64,000 bases of DNA from Paraburkholderia phenazinium (GTDB taxonomy: Bacteria; Pseudomonadota; Gammaproteobacteria; Burkholderiales; Burkholderiaceae), in the NCBI RefSeq assembly GCF_900142845.1, contig NZ_FSRU01000001.1:3348001-3412000 (forward strand), given 5' to 3'. Shown here one piece after another: positions 45,820-55,274 of the stretch. A program made the position numbers and the translations under genes. Each line of letters starts with the position of its first letter. The first letter of the stretch is position 1. The notes under the pieces are model-generated. The model was not told the DNA's origin. It searched no databases and worked only from the letters and a program-made list of their open reading frames with translations.

Positions 45820-46221
45820 GCTCGAAGTTTCGTAAGAAAGAAAGACCACGCGACGACGTAGAGCATAAGGCAGCACGCACCGCCTTAACTGATCTCTACC
45901 CTATCGCAGCTGCGAAAGAGTGTACTTGTTTAGCGACAATCGCGTCGACCCAATCGACCGATCGCCCGCGACACCGACAATCCGATTCGACAGAAATAAT
46001 TTTCCCTATGTCAACGCAAAGTGTAAATTCGGACCCGATAGCTTCACCGCATTTTCCGCCTCGTAGCTGATAGACCATCGCAGCAGTGGATCATTCACAC
46101 TGGGTGGATGGAATGCGCGCAGGGGTACTGCGCGCCCAGACTACATGCTCAGGTCAAACACTTTTGGCATCCTCACTGGGCGTCCGGAATTGAAACGCAA
46201 CGGGTAAAGGTACGACGCGTC
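45820..46221. other. Intergenic region
   Basis: No gene seen in about 400 bases. A hairpin GCGCGCAG-N5-CTGCGCGC lies at 46115-46135, 87 bases past the DUF4148 stop, and may mark its transcript end although no T-run follows. Confidence 0.4.
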
Positions 46222-46506
46222 CTAGTTGGACTTCGACACTGCTGACGGCCCTGATTCCGACGAACCGGACACATCGCCGCCGCCGATCCGTTCCGAACGG
46301 TGTTTCTCAGCCACCTTGGCTTCAGCAGCCTGAATTTCCGCCGGATAGGTAGTTCGACCCTGGCCTGGGCGCCAACCAGTTTGTTCGAGCTCAACCGACT
46401 CGGCGCGAACCTGCGCCCGGGTGAGCGGACCATTTGATTGGGCAAAGGAGGCAACCGGGATGGCGAATACGCCGGCAACGACAATGGCTTGCATGAGGGA
46501 CTTCAC
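46222..46506 (-). CDS. DUF4148 domain-containing secreted protein
   Basis: A 94-residue protein: signal peptide MKSLMQAIVVAGVFAIPVA with cleavage after SFAQ, then LTRAQVRAESVELEQTGW and YPAEIQAAEAKV, the DUF4148 core, and a Ser/Gly-rich tail. Function unknown. Confidence 0.87.
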   Translation of the reverse strand: MKSLMQAIVVAGVFAIPVASFAQSNGPLTRAQVRAESVELEQTGWRPGQGRTTYPAEIQAAEAKVAEKHRSERIGGGDVSGSSESGPSAVSKSN

Positions 46507-46709
46507 GATAAATTAGCTCCGTATTTCCGGTCTTGCCACGAACACCTTTGTTCATGGACTTTCATTTATATTTTAGATATCCGAATCTTTTTTATAAACG
46601 CCACAATGCGGAAAACACTGTTACGGAGTTGCGCGCCAACGCAAGCAAACCAGCTCTTTCGTTCCAGACCTACTACGCTATGGTATCGATACAATAAGCA
46701 ACACTAATT

Positions 46710-47600
46710 TCATGCGAATTTTTCGTTCGCAAAGTACAGCAATTTCCCAATGGCGTCGCACGCCATACCAGCACGCGGAGCTGTCGCTGCGCGCCTGTAG
46801 TCAGAAGGCGAAACGCCAGTATGCTCCTTGAAAAAGCGTGAAAAATTGCTAGCCGCAGAGAATCCCAGTTCATCGGCGACGTTTATCAAGGGTACATCTC
46901 CGATCGCCAGCTTACGAATCGCCTCTTCAAGGCGAATTGCGCTCCAGAACACCTGCGGTGTAGTGTTGAGTTGGTCGCGGAATAGCGCAAACAGTCGTGC
47001 TCTCGACAATCCTGCCTCGCTCGCAATCTCGTCGATTGTAGTGCGCACATCAACTCTTTCGCGCATAAGCACTATTGCCAACCTCAACTTGCGACTGAGC
47101 AGCGGGACGCCCGCAGTCAACGGACCCGGTGAGTGTGCAACCAGCGATGTCTGGATTGAACCACTAATGAGCTCCTCTGCTGCGACCTCAATCTTCTCTT
47201 GTAGCTCCGGATGGAACATTATCAGGTCCAAGACCTTCCAGAGACTGGCGCGCAACTCGGGACTGATGGCAATACGAGGGGAGGTAAACACGAACGGCCT
47301 ACCTGTTATCGCGGCCCTTTTGTCCAACCACTCTTTATTGATATACACCGAAAGGAAAACGGCTGGCGAACTTGACGACAAAAGCTTCCCGTCGTGCTGT
47401 TCGAATGGCTTAACCGCAACCGCATGCGTTTCGCTAAAGCGGAAAACCTGCGTACCTATCCTCGCCTCAGCGTCGGCGCCGCCGAGCCACCAGACGATAT
47501 GCGCTTCCGAGTGCGCGTGGGAAACCAATCCCGTGCGCAGTGGCAGCAGCGAAATGCGACCGAACGCTCCTTCGTGCATGGCAAATGTCTCGGGCATCAT
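46710..47600 (-). CDS. AraC family transcriptional regulator
   Basis: A 296-residue regulator: N-terminal sensing domain with HSEAHIVWWLGG, C-terminal HTH domain with IASEAGLSRARLFALFRDQL and VADELGFSAASNFSRFFKEHTG. GGAGACG lies before the paired ATGs. Its target is not obvious; the FAH gene lies 383 bases upstream and transcribes towards it. Confidence 0.9.
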   Translation of the reverse strand: MMPETFAMHEGAFGRISLLPLRTGLVSHAHSEAHIVWWLGGADAEARIGTQVFRFSETHAVAVKPFEQHDGKLLSSSSPAVFLSVYINKEWLDKRAAITGRPFVFTSPRIAISPELRASLWKVLDLIMFHPELQEKIEVAAEELISGSIQTSLVAHSPGPLTAGVPLLSRKLRLAIVLMRERVDVRTTIDEIASEAGLSRARLFALFRDQLNTTPQVFWSAIRLEEAIRKLAIGDVPLINVADELGFSAASNFSRFFKEHTGVSPSDYRRAATAPRAGMACDAIGKLLYFANEKFA

Positions 47601-47983
47601 CGTCTCCTACAGTAGTTTCACAATTGGTTAACGCCTATCAATTCTTCACTTTTGCTTCAGTATTCCTAATTTCTACGGCAGATCGGTCCAACGTGATGTT
47701 GCCTGTTTCCATTTCAGATGAAGCGAAGTGCAGCCTGTCACTTCAGCTCTGCCGTTCATCGCCGACGTGATCGAGATGGCATCACCACCTCGAACAGTGC
47801 CAGGGGTCCGATGCGGACCATGTGCGGGGCGGATGTCGCCAATCTGCACCGCACCGCTTTACGGGTAACCTCAATGCAGCGAGCGACCGGCAACTCCGCC
47901 ACCTTCAGCTATGTGAGAAAAAACACTGCTTTCCGCGCCGAACAGCCAAAATCTGGCTGTTCTTGAATTTCAGCGCGAAGCGT
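47601..47983. other. Intergenic region
   Basis: No gene supported. A minus-strand stretch near 47720-47850 reads GDIRPAHGPHRTPGTVRG in one frame and might be decayed coding DNA. A hairpin at 47941-47963 is listed separately. Confidence 0.35.
47941..47963. terminator. Hairpin downstream of the FAH gene
   Basis: GAACAGCCA pairs with TGGCTGTTC around a five-base loop, 21 bases past the FAH stop. No good T-run follows on the minus strand, so it is a weak terminator call. Confidence 0.45.
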
Positions 47984-48931
47984 TTAGATGTGAACGACCT
48001 CATTCCTCAGAACGCCGATACGATCGATTTCATTTTCGATGACATCGCCTGGCAAGCAATAGCGTGTCGCCGCAACCAATCCCTCCTGACCTTGCCACTT
48101 TCCGCCGAGTTCGGCGTCGGTTGACCAGGCTGTGCCTGCGGGCGTTCCGGTCAGGATGACCATACCGGGACGCAGAGTGAAGTTGATCGAGAAGAAATGA
48201 ATCAGGTCTGCGCACGTCCAGATCATGTCTGAAGTCGGGCTTGATTGACGCAACTCTCCATTGATCCGGGTACGCAGCATCAGGGTCTGCGGATCGCCGA
48301 TCTCATCAGCAGTGACAATGGACGGTCCTAGCGGCGAACTACTGTCGAAGGCTTTGCCACGACCTACTTCGTACCACGTGAAACCTTCAGGCGATTGGCG
48401 AACCTGCCGATCCCGGGCGGTGACGTCGTTGGCGACCGTATAGCCGAAAACGTAATCAAGCGCCTTTTCAACCGGAATGTGTCGACCCTCCCGACCGATG
48501 ACAATAGCCAGTTCGGTTTCGCAATCGAGCTTCTGTGTAAGTTCGGGGTCGTAGACGATCGGCTCATCCGGTCCTACCACGCAGTCCGACGTCATCACAA
48601 AAAACTCGGGTTCTTTGCCGCTGATAGGAGCGCCCACCTTTTCGGCGTTGTGCGCGCGATAGTTGCTACCACTGCAGAGAATAGTCGAAGGCAAAATCGG
48701 CGAGGTCAATCGCACGTCACCAAGCGAATGCCTGCCCTCGCCCGAACCCACAATTGCGTTCGCCACTTCCCGGCCAGCCGCGCCGGAACGAATGAAGCTA
48801 GAGGTATCAGCCAACAGAGCGCTGTTCTCCGATCTTGCTCCAATCTTGGTCGCTAGCGGATCGACAATCTTGTCGTCGACCAGAAAACCAAGTCGACGCT
48901 GGCCGTCGACTGTGAAATTAACGATCTTCAT
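47984..48931 (-). CDS. Fumarylacetoacetate hydrolase family protein
   Basis: A 315-residue FAH-family enzyme with SGSNYRAHNAEKVG, the metal-binding LDCETELAIVIG, YTVANDVTARDRQ and ILTGTPAGTAW. The N-terminal part (MKIVNFTVDGQRRLGFLVDD) is the usual cap region. AAAGGA lies directly upstream of the ATG at 48931. It is divergent from the aldolase operon, with five TGGT/ACCA-type repeats in between, so both are probably under one regulator. Confidence 0.92.
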   Translation of the reverse strand: MKIVNFTVDGQRRLGFLVDDKIVDPLATKIGARSENSALLADTSSFIRSGAAGREVANAIVGSGEGRHSLGDVRLTSPILPSTILCSGSNYRAHNAEKVGAPISGKEPEFFVMTSDCVVGPDEPIVYDPELTQKLDCETELAIVIGREGRHIPVEKALDYVFGYTVANDVTARDRQVRQSPEGFTWYEVGRGKAFDSSSPLGPSIVTADEIGDPQTLMLRTRINGELRQSSPTSDMIWTCADLIHFFSINFTLRPGMVILTGTPAGTAWSTDAELGGKWQGQEGLVAATRYCLPGDVIENEIDRIGVLRNEVVHI

Positions 48932-48999
48932 CTTTATCCTTTGCTCTTGGGGGGTAACCGTGTTCATTGGTGATGGCGACATCTCGCCCTCGAAACCAA

Positions 49000-49034
49000 G
49001 GTTATACCATTAACGTCTTTGGTTCAACCAAAAA
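49000..49034. promoter_or_regulatory. Operator repeats before the FAH gene
   Basis: GGTTATACCAT at 49000-49010 and TTTGGTTCAACCAAA from 49018 share the pattern TGGT-N3-ACCA, which is the operator type of FadR/PdhR-like GntR regulators. They lie 70-100 bases upstream of the FAH start. Confidence 0.55.
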
Positions 49035-49293
49035 AGCATCAGCATCGCACTTCCCTTCCCCACTTTCGGACCGCCAATTCCGATTTCGCACGGGAGGACG
49101 GAACGTCCCACCAGGCACCAAGGTCACTGGAAAACGGCGTCCCATCCCATAGCCGGGCACGGATCGACGTTTGCCCCAGATTCGGTTTGCCTAGGCAGAA
49201 ATGTCCGCCAAGGCCGCGACTACGGGGCGCATCGAAGTGCAGTGCAGCACAGTAATTCTTTAGTTTCCATGCCTCTGGATTGAAACCAAGTAG

Positions 49294-49357
49294 TTGACAA
49301 CGGGGTGTACCAAGGACTACATTGGTGTAACCAATGGACATTTTGGTGAAACCATTT
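49294..49357. promoter_or_regulatory. Promoter and operator repeats before the aldolase operon
   Basis: TTGACA (49294-49299) and TACATT (49318-49323) form a sigma-70-type promoter with an 18-base spacer. GGGTGTACCAA lies within the spacer, ATTGGTGTAACCAAT starts inside the -10 box (49321-49335), and TTTTGGTGAAACCATTT follows at 49341-49357. Repressor binding here would block transcription. Confidence 0.6.
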
Positions 49358-49407
49358 GCCCAATTCTGATCGGGCGAGACCAGATGGATTCAAGGAGAGC
49401 GTGTGAT

Positions 49408-49581
49408 ATGGAGAAGCTTGATTTTGGCGAGGCGCACGTTCATCGACGCGTCGGTCGCTTGGCCAACGTGCCATGTTTTGCGAATACCCCTAACCCGCGA
49501 ATTCTCGACGCGGCGCTCCGGACCTACCCGTTCGCGCTAGAAACTGACCTTGGAACTCCAGAAACTGGAGGGCCGCTGTGA
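49408..49581 (+). CDS. Small hypothetical protein leading the aldolase operon (57 aa)
   Basis: Begins MEKLDFGEAHVHRRVG and ends before TPETGGPL, with AAGGAG ten bases upstream of the ATG. Its stop overlaps the GTG of the aldolase gene (GTGA). It has no recognised motif. It may be a leader peptide for coupling or the tail of a truncated enzyme. Confidence 0.35.
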   Translation: MEKLDFGEAHVHRRVGRLANVPCFANTPNPRILDAALRTYPFALETDLGTPETGGPL

Positions 49582-50411
49582 CAGCGGACCGTCCAAATGG
49601 CGGTGATTCCGCTTCTTCCGTGCACCGGGAGACAAATCTTCGTGTTCGCCTTCGCAAACGCGAGCCTTTTCTCGCGCTTTTCTCCATCATCCCGGCGGTC
49701 GAGCTCGTTGAAATCGCTGCTCAGTCCGGATTCGACGGCATCATTCTGGATACAGAACATGGCAGCTTTGGAACCGAAACGCTACCCGCTTTGATCCTCG
49801 CAGCACGGGCCTACGGCATTTTTCCTATTGTCCGCGTGCGATGCAATGATGCCTCTCTCATCGGTGCGGCGCTCGACGCAGGTGCGGCAGGCGTGCTGGT
49901 CCCCCAGATCGGGTCAATGCAAGAGGCAACACAAGCGGTACGAGCCGCCCGCTTCGCGCCGCAAGGTTCGCGTGGCGCCAATCCCTGGGTGCGAGCTGGC
50001 GGCTATGGTTGCTCTCCACGTTGGTTTGAGACGGCAAACGACGAAACCGCCGTTCTCCTGATGATTGAAGGCGCCGGGGGACTGGCAGCACTTGACAGCA
50101 TCATGGGCATCGCCGATCTCGACGGCATCTTCCTGGGTCCGGTCGACCTGTCCCATGCACTGGGAGTGCCCGGACAAATCAATCATGAAACGGTGCGTGC
50201 AGCAATTACCACGACGATTAACCACGCCCTTGAGGCCAGCGTCGCGCCGGGGGTTTTCTCGCCCACGGCAACGGTGGCAAAAACCTGGCTCGATTGTGGC
50301 GCGAGGTTCGTAGCGATCGGCGTTGACACAGCACACATCGGTTTCGCCCTCAGCAACCTCGTTCAAGACGTTCGATCCACCGCTCAGGCTACCGGGCGCA
50401 TCCAGAACTGA
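49578..50411 (+). CDS. HpcH/HpaI family aldolase
   Basis: A 277-residue class II pyruvate aldolase-type protein. It shows the family landmarks [11 protein letters not shown] (about residues 53-63), [13 protein letters not shown], a [10 protein letters not shown] segment with a metal-ligand Glu, and [11 protein letters not shown] with a ligand Asp. HpaI-type enzymes cleave 4-hydroxy-2-oxo acids to pyruvate and an aldehyde. GGAGGG precedes the GTG start. It begins the operon with the acetaldehyde dehydrogenase and HOA genes. Confidence 0.9.
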   Translation: MTADRPNGGDSASSVHRETNLRVRLRKREPFLALFSIIPAVELVEIAAQSGFDGIILDTEHGSFGTETLPALILAARAYGIFPIVRVRCNDASLIGAALDAGAAGVLVPQIGSMQEATQAVRAARFAPQGSRGANPWVRAGGYGCSPRWFETANDETAVLLMIEGAGGLAALDSIMGIADLDGIFLGPVDLSHALGVPGQINHETVRAAITTTINHALEASVAPGVFSPTATVAKTWLDCGARFVAIGVDTAHIGFALSNLVQDVRSTAQATGRIQN

Positions 50412-50434
50412 TCACTAGCAAGGAGTTATACGCA

Positions 50435-51394
50435 ATGACCAAGACGAAAGTAGCGATCATCGGGTCCGGCAACATCGGGTCCGATCTGATGATCAAGGTA
50501 ATACGAAACAGTAAGTATCTGGAAATGGGTGCAATGGTTGGCGTCGATCCCAATTCAGACGGCCTCGCACGTGCATCTCGTCTGGGCGTGGCGACAACCG
50601 CCGAAGGTATTGACGGCTTGCTGGCCCTCGATGTATTCAAGGATATCGACATTGTCTTCGATGCGACTTCCGCCGGTGCACATAAACACCACAATGAAGT
50701 GCTACAGGCGCGCGGTGTGCAGGTGATTGACCTGACTCCCGCCGCTATCGGCCCATACGTCATTCCCGCCATCAATCTGGAAGAGGAAAACGCGACGAAC
50801 ATGAACATGGTGACATGCGGCGGGCAAGCCACCATTCCAATCGTTGCGGCTGTCTCACGCGTTGCAAAGGTTCACTACGCGGAAATCGTCGCGTCGATTG
50901 CGAGCAAGTCGGCGGGGCCGGGCACTCGTGCCAATATCGACGAATTCACTGAGACCACGCGCAGCGCGATCGAGAAGCTCGGCGGTGCAACGCGTGGGAA
51001 GGCGATCATCGTTCTCAATCCGGCCGAGCCGCCGCTCATCATGCGAGATACTGTGTTCGTCCTCTCCGAAATGGTCGATCAACAAGCCATCCAGGAGAGC
51101 ATTGAGAAGATGATCGCAAAGGTGCAGAGCTACGTGCCAGGTTATCGACTTAAACAGCAGGTGCAGTTCGACGTGATTCCTGCTGATAAACCGTTGAACA
51201 TTCCCGATGTCGGTCTGGTACACGGCCTGAAGACTTCGGTGTTTCTCGAAGTCGAAGGAGCAGCACATTATCTGCCTTCGTACGCCGGCAACCTCGACAT
51301 CATGACCTCCGCCGCCCTCGCCTGCGGCGATCTGGTGGCACAACGTCGGCTGGCTTCAGGCATCACACGCGGCATCAAGGAGGCTGCACAATGA
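50435..51394 (+). CDS. mhpF: Acetaldehyde dehydrogenase (acetylating)
   Basis: A 319-residue enzyme of the DmpF/MhpF/BphJ family: Rossmann motif [15 protein letters not shown], the catalytic-cysteine segment [14 protein letters not shown] (Cys about residue 129) and [19 protein letters not shown]. It converts acetaldehyde, CoA and NAD to acetyl-CoA. Its stop overlaps the start of the partner aldolase by ATGA, as expected for a complex that channels acetaldehyde between subunits. Confidence 0.96.
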   Translation: MTKTKVAIIGSGNIGSDLMIKVIRNSKYLEMGAMVGVDPNSDGLARASRLGVATTAEGIDGLLALDVFKDIDIVFDATSAGAHKHHNEVLQARGVQVIDLTPAAIGPYVIPAINLEEENATNMNMVTCGGQATIPIVAAVSRVAKVHYAEIVASIASKSAGPGTRANIDEFTETTRSAIEKLGGATRGKAIIVLNPAEPPLIMRDTVFVLSEMVDQQAIQESIEKMIAKVQSYVPGYRLKQQVQFDVIPADKPLNIPDVGLVHGLKTSVFLEVEGAAHYLPSYAGNLDIMTSAALACGDLVAQRRLASGITRGIKEAAQ

Positions 51395-52431
51395 CTCTCA
51401 ACAAAAAGATCTACATTTCCGACGTGACGCTGCGCGACGGCAGCCACGCCATCCGGCATCAATATAGCGTCGCTAATGTCAGGTCAATTGCAGCCGCTCT
51501 TGATGCAGCTGGCGTCGACAGCATGGAAGTTGCGCATGGCGACGGCATTGACGGCTCAAGCTTCAACTATGGATTCGGCGCACATAGCGACGTAGAATGG
51601 ATTTCGGCGGCCGCTGAGAGTGTGAAGACTGCGAAGATTGCTACGCTGCTGATTCCTGGCATTGGCACCACGCACGATCTTCGCAACGCATACGATGCGG
51701 GCGCCCGCATCGTACGGGTCGCTACGCATTGCACAGAGGCAGATGTCTCGCGCCAGCACCTTGAATTCGCGCGCGAACTAGGCATGGATCCGGTCGGCTT
51801 TCTGATGATGAGTCACATGACGACGCCTCAAAAGCTTGCCGAGCAGGCAAAGCTGATGGAAAGCTATGGCGCAACCTGCGTCTACGTCGTGGACTCGGGC
51901 GGCGCACTTGGTATGAACGATATTCGCGACCGGTTCCGTGCATTTAAGGATGTGCTCAAGCCCGAGACACAGACGGGGATGCATGCACACCACAATTTGA
52001 GCCTTGGCGTGGCGAATTCGATCGTTGCCGTAGAAGAGGGCTGCGACCGCGTCGACGCAAGTCTAGCCGGGATGGGTGCGGGGGCGGGTAACGCACCGCT
52101 CGAGGTGTTCATTGCCGCCGTGGAGCGTCAAGGCTGGAACCACGGTTGTGATCTGTACAAGCTGATGGACGCCGCCGACGATCTCGTCCGACCGTTGCAG
52201 GACCGCCCCGTGCGCGTGGACAGAGAAACGCTCGCGCTGGGTTACGCAGGCGTCTATTCGAGCTTCCTGCGCCACGCAGAGCTCGCAGCCGCCAAATACG
52301 GCCTGAAGACGGTCGACATCCTCGTCGAACTTGGCCGCCGGAAAATGGTGGGGGGACAGGAAGACATGATCGTGGATGCAGCCCTGGATCTGCTTCGACG
52401 GGATGCTCGCCCTGTCGCCCAGCACGGTTAG
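51391..52431 (+). CDS. mhpE: 4-hydroxy-2-oxovalerate aldolase
   Basis: A 346-residue DmpG/MhpE/BphI aldolase of the HMGL-like TIM-barrel type: [18 protein letters not shown] (catalytic Arg, metal-ligand Asp and base His), metal-ligand HAHHN (about residue 199) and the C-terminal communication domain. It splits 4-hydroxy-2-oxovalerate into pyruvate and acetaldehyde, which passes to MhpF. A strong hairpin follows the stop. Confidence 0.96.
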   Translation: MTLNKKIYISDVTLRDGSHAIRHQYSVANVRSIAAALDAAGVDSMEVAHGDGIDGSSFNYGFGAHSDVEWISAAAESVKTAKIATLLIPGIGTTHDLRNAYDAGARIVRVATHCTEADVSRQHLEFARELGMDPVGFLMMSHMTTPQKLAEQAKLMESYGATCVYVVDSGGALGMNDIRDRFRAFKDVLKPETQTGMHAHHNLSLGVANSIVAVEEGCDRVDASLAGMGAGAGNAPLEVFIAAVERQGWNHGCDLYKLMDAADDLVRPLQDRPVRVDRETLALGYAGVYSSFLRHAELAAAKYGLKTVDILVELGRRKMVGGQEDMIVDAALDLLRRDARPVAQHG

Positions 52432-52444
52432 GATTGCTATGCCA

Positions 52445-52484
52445 GTGAGGGGCTCCTGGAGTGATCAATCCCGGAGCCCCTCAC
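52445..52484 (+). terminator. Terminator-like hairpin after mhpE
   Basis: GTGAGGGGCTCC and GGAGCCCCTCAC form a perfect 12-base stem with a 16-base loop, 13 bases after the mhpE stop. There is no T-run, so termination may need Rho or the hairpin may protect the 3' end. Confidence 0.65.
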
Positions 52485-52610
52485 CAATCCACCCCATCGA
52501 AATGATGGCGCTTTCTGGCAATGCGTGTGATGGCGCGGTCGCCGATATCAACACGCTGGCACGCACGGGCGAGGCGGCCGCGAAGATCCACGTGACGCCG
52601 CTGCCGCCGT

Positions 52611-52860
52611 TCAGATATCCTCAACCTCCAATTCATCAAGCACTTTGGACATAAGACCGGCGCGTCTCCATTGGACCCATTTGATATAGCACGTCTGTAA
52701 CGGCGGAAAGTTAGCCGGTAACCTGTGCCGCTTCTCGTTGCAGGCTATGACCCAAAGAATCGCCTTCAGTACGTCCCGCGGATCCCGCGCGGGGCGCTCA
52801 AACCGCTGCTGCGAGCCTTGGGAGAATAAGTGACCGACATGCTGCCAATCCCGTTCAGCA
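52611..52860 (-). pseudogene. Fragment of a DUF4096/IS5-type transposase
   Basis: A minus-strand frame reads RDPRDVLKAILWVIACNEKR then LPANFPPLQTCYIKWVQW, which is the N-terminal DUF4096 pattern of IS5-group transposases (RRVLxGILWVLxTGxxWRxLPxxFPxxxTxYxxxxxW). It stops at 52611 after DELEVEDI and has no catalytic domain and no convincing start codon. It is a transposase remnant or a stand-alone DUF4096 gene. Confidence 0.6.
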
Positions 52861-53095
52861 CTGCGATGTCCGTTGTGCGGTCGAGTACAGGCATGGTCGG
52901 ACGTTTACGCATGATCCAATTAAACCGCTTCTAGAACGTTCGTCAGTGCGCGCCCTTTCAGGGGACGCTCCAGCAGTGAGACATGCGAAACCGCAACGGG
53001 CGATCCGGTGATGGATCGCCCAGCTGTAGAGAAAAGGAATCACGAGGTTCTACGTATTCCCCTGAACCACCTTGAACACGTTAACAGTTCGCCTG
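52861..53095. other. Gap between the transposase fragment and amidohydrolase copy 2
   Basis: No gene or clear terminator seen; a likely boundary of the second hydrolase cassette. Confidence 0.35.
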
Positions 53096-54358
53096 CTACA
53101 TGCCGGGTGTCAGGATGAGCCGCTTGTAGTAGACCCCGTCCTTCATCACGACCTTGATGTTGTCGCGGTCCTGGAGAAGCTTGATGTTCTCGACCGGATC
53201 GCCATCGACGAGCAGCAGGTCGGCGAGGTAGCCATCGCTGACGAGACCGAGGTTCGGGATATCCATGATTTCGCCACCCCATTTCGTGGCGGCCATCAGG
53301 GCATCGGCCGGCGTGAAGCCAAGAATGTTGACGAAGTGCTCAAGGTCGCGTGCGTTGGTGCCGATCGGATTCCATGCGAACCCGTAGTCGCCGCCCGGGA
53401 GAACCCGCAGGCCGCGTTTCCTGAGTTCACCGTACACCTTCGGGCATTGCTCGATCATGGTGAAGAGCTCGCTCTTTTCGACAAACTCCCGGGTGATGCC
53501 CCACGGCTCTGCCTCGTATGCGGTTGCGTAAATTACGCCAATGGCCGGCGCGAGAAACACGCTGTCGCGCTTCGCCTCGAGCAGGTCGTACGTTTCACCC
53601 TCGATGAAATCGCAGTGGTAGATAACGCGGAAGTCATATTTCAGGGCAAGCTTCACGGCCTCATCTGCACGGGCATGACACGACAGCCAGGCACCGCGCA
53701 TATGGGCTTCTTCCGCGGCGGCGGCGACCTCTGCCTCCGTATAGGAAAGCCGGCGGGCGAACCCCTGACGTCCAGCAAACATGTCACCCGAGATGTTCAT
53801 CTTGATGGTGTCGACACCCTCGCGAATCAGTGTCCTGACCGTTCGCCGGATTTCATCGGAGCCATCTGCAATCAGTTCGAAGGCCTGGTGATTCGTGTGG
53901 TACTGACGTTCGTCCCCAAGACCTCCTGTTGCGGTGAGTTCAGGCGAAGCCGCCCGCATGCGCGGCCCGGGGAATTTCCCCGCGTCGATGGCGTCGCGAA
54001 GCACCGCCTCGAGCCGGAACTTCGCCGAAGCCGCCGAGTACAGACTGGTGAAGCCCGAGTCCAGCATCAGCTTGACGTTCTGCAGCGCGAGGATGGTGTG
54101 TTCTTCGATCGGAATCTGGCCAAGTTCACCGAACTTTGCCATATTGCTATACGTCACGTGAGCGTGCGCTTCGACGAGGCCTGGCATCAGCGTCATGCCT
54201 TTGCCGTCGATGACGTCGTAGTAGGATTCACGCGGAATCCCGCCATTGCCGCGAGCCACGGCGCGGATCAGATTGCCATCGACAAGCGCTTCGCCCACGA
54301 ACGTTGGTGCACCCGTGCCGTCGAAAATCTTCACATTGGTAAAAAGTTGTGGATTCAT
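53096..54358 (-). CDS. Metal-dependent amidohydrolase, copy 2
   Basis: A 420-residue near-duplicate of the protein at 23879-25144 with all metal ligands kept (HAH, the Lys in DTIKMN, SCHARA, IYHCDF, GGDYGF). Differences noted include MAKFGELGQ for MAQFSELGL and RADEAVK for RADAAVK. The upstream DNA differs from copy 1: here it is the second gene after the alpha/beta hydrolase, so its promoter differs. Confidence 0.93.
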   Translation of the reverse strand: MNPQLFTNVKIFDGTGAPTFVGEALVDGNLIRAVARGNGGIPRESYYDVIDGKGMTLMPGLVEAHAHVTYSNMAKFGELGQIPIEEHTILALQNVKLMLDSGFTSLYSAASAKFRLEAVLRDAIDAGKFPGPRMRAASPELTATGGLGDERQYHTNHQAFELIADGSDEIRRTVRTLIREGVDTIKMNISGDMFAGRQGFARRLSYTEAEVAAAAEEAHMRGAWLSCHARADEAVKLALKYDFRVIYHCDFIEGETYDLLEAKRDSVFLAPAIGVIYATAYEAEPWGITREFVEKSELFTMIEQCPKVYGELRKRGLRVLPGGDYGFAWNPIGTNARDLEHFVNILGFTPADALMAATKWGGEIMDIPNLGLVSDGYLADLLLVDGDPVENIKLLQDRDNIKVVMKDGVYYKRLILTPGM

Positions 54359-54464
54359 TTTCTATTCTTAAATAAATGGATTTATCAGTTCCGTGTAACG
54401 CTAGCTGCGATGGCAGGCTACCGAAGCGTCGCTTTAGCACGACACCGCCGCATGGGTACCCGAT

Positions 54465-55214
54465 CTATTTCGCGAAGAACTGGAGCAGCAATTTATTCAC
54501 CGCTGCGGCCTTTTCGATGGGCGTCCAGTGGCCGCACTGCGCCAGTTCGACATACTTCGAGCCCGGAATCTTGTCGGCAATGCCCTTCGCAGTCGCAGGC
54601 GGCGACGTTGCATCCTGATCGCCCGTCACAACCAGCGCCGGAATCCGCAGCTTCTCGATTGCCGCCGGTTCGAGGCCGACAATCATCTCGCAGGTTTGCG
54701 CGTACATTTCGGGATCCTGTCGCATCACAAGCTCCCGCACGAAAGCCGCCAGCTCCGGATGATCCCGCTTGGTCTCAGGCGACGTGCCGCCCTTCACGGT
54801 CGCGTCGGCAATGCCTGCCAGACCAACCTTCCTGGCCTGCTCCGCACGATCGCGGATCGCCGTTTTCGCTGCCTCCGGCGCTGCCTGGATCGGCCCGATC
54901 AACGCAATGCTGCGCACCATCTGCGGATGCTCGAGAGCCAGACGCTGCACGATGACGGTGCCCAGCGAATGCCCGACCAGATGGACACTTTCAAAACCCG
55001 CACCGTCGATCAGCTCCACGACATCGGCGACCAGCGCATCGATGGAAATCGGTGCCTTGTCGCTGCGGCCGCAGCCGCGGACGTCCGGAACCACAACCCG
55101 GAAGCTGGGCGAGAGTGCCGCAACCTGGGCTCCGAAAACGTTACCCGTGCCGCCGAGTCCGTGCACGAGCACGACCGGCGTACCTGCTCCTACGTCATCG
55201 TATTTGAGTTTCAT
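54465..55214 (-). CDS. Alpha/beta hydrolase, copy 2
   Basis: A 249-residue hydrolase with VHGLGGTGNVF, VGHSLG, VTGDQDATSP and CGHWTPIEK, as in copy 1. Only a handful of residues differ (VGAGTPVVLVHG, PDVRG and the last residues LLLQFFAK). It is preceded by the deleted DUF1636 gene and followed by the amidohydrolase on the same strand. Confidence 0.93.
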   Translation of the reverse strand: MKLKYDDVGAGTPVVLVHGLGGTGNVFGAQVAALSPSFRVVVPDVRGCGRSDKAPISIDALVADVVELIDGAGFESVHLVGHSLGTVIVQRLALEHPQMVRSIALIGPIQAAPEAAKTAIRDRAEQARKVGLAGIADATVKGGTSPETKRDHPELAAFVRELVMRQDPEMYAQTCEMIVGLEPAAIEKLRIPALVVTGDQDATSPPATAKGIADKIPGSKYVELAQCGHWTPIEKAAAVNKLLLQFFAK

Positions 55215-55274
55215 ATGTCATTCCTGAATAGGTTTTGTGAATCGAAGGTGATCGGTGCGTCAGGGCGCCGCTTT

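Larger units (their letters stand above)
53096..55214. repeat. Second copy of amidohydrolase and alpha/beta hydrolase genes
   Basis: 53096-54358 duplicates 23879-25144, and 54465-55214 duplicates 28998-29747, both at about 97-98 percent protein identity by eye. In the first locus the two genes are separated by four others and lie on opposite strands; here they are adjacent and co-directional. The short homology AGCACGACACCGC just past the hydrolase stop (about 28970 and 54437) shows that the shared DNA extends beyond the genes. Confidence 0.85.

Noticed and set aside
53072..54955. A 627-codon plus-strand frame opposite the copy-2 hydrolase genes
   Set aside because: It spans two well-supported genes on the other strand. 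The same antisense frames appear opposite copy 1 (23702-24538 and 28989-29774), as expected from codon bias, not from a gene.
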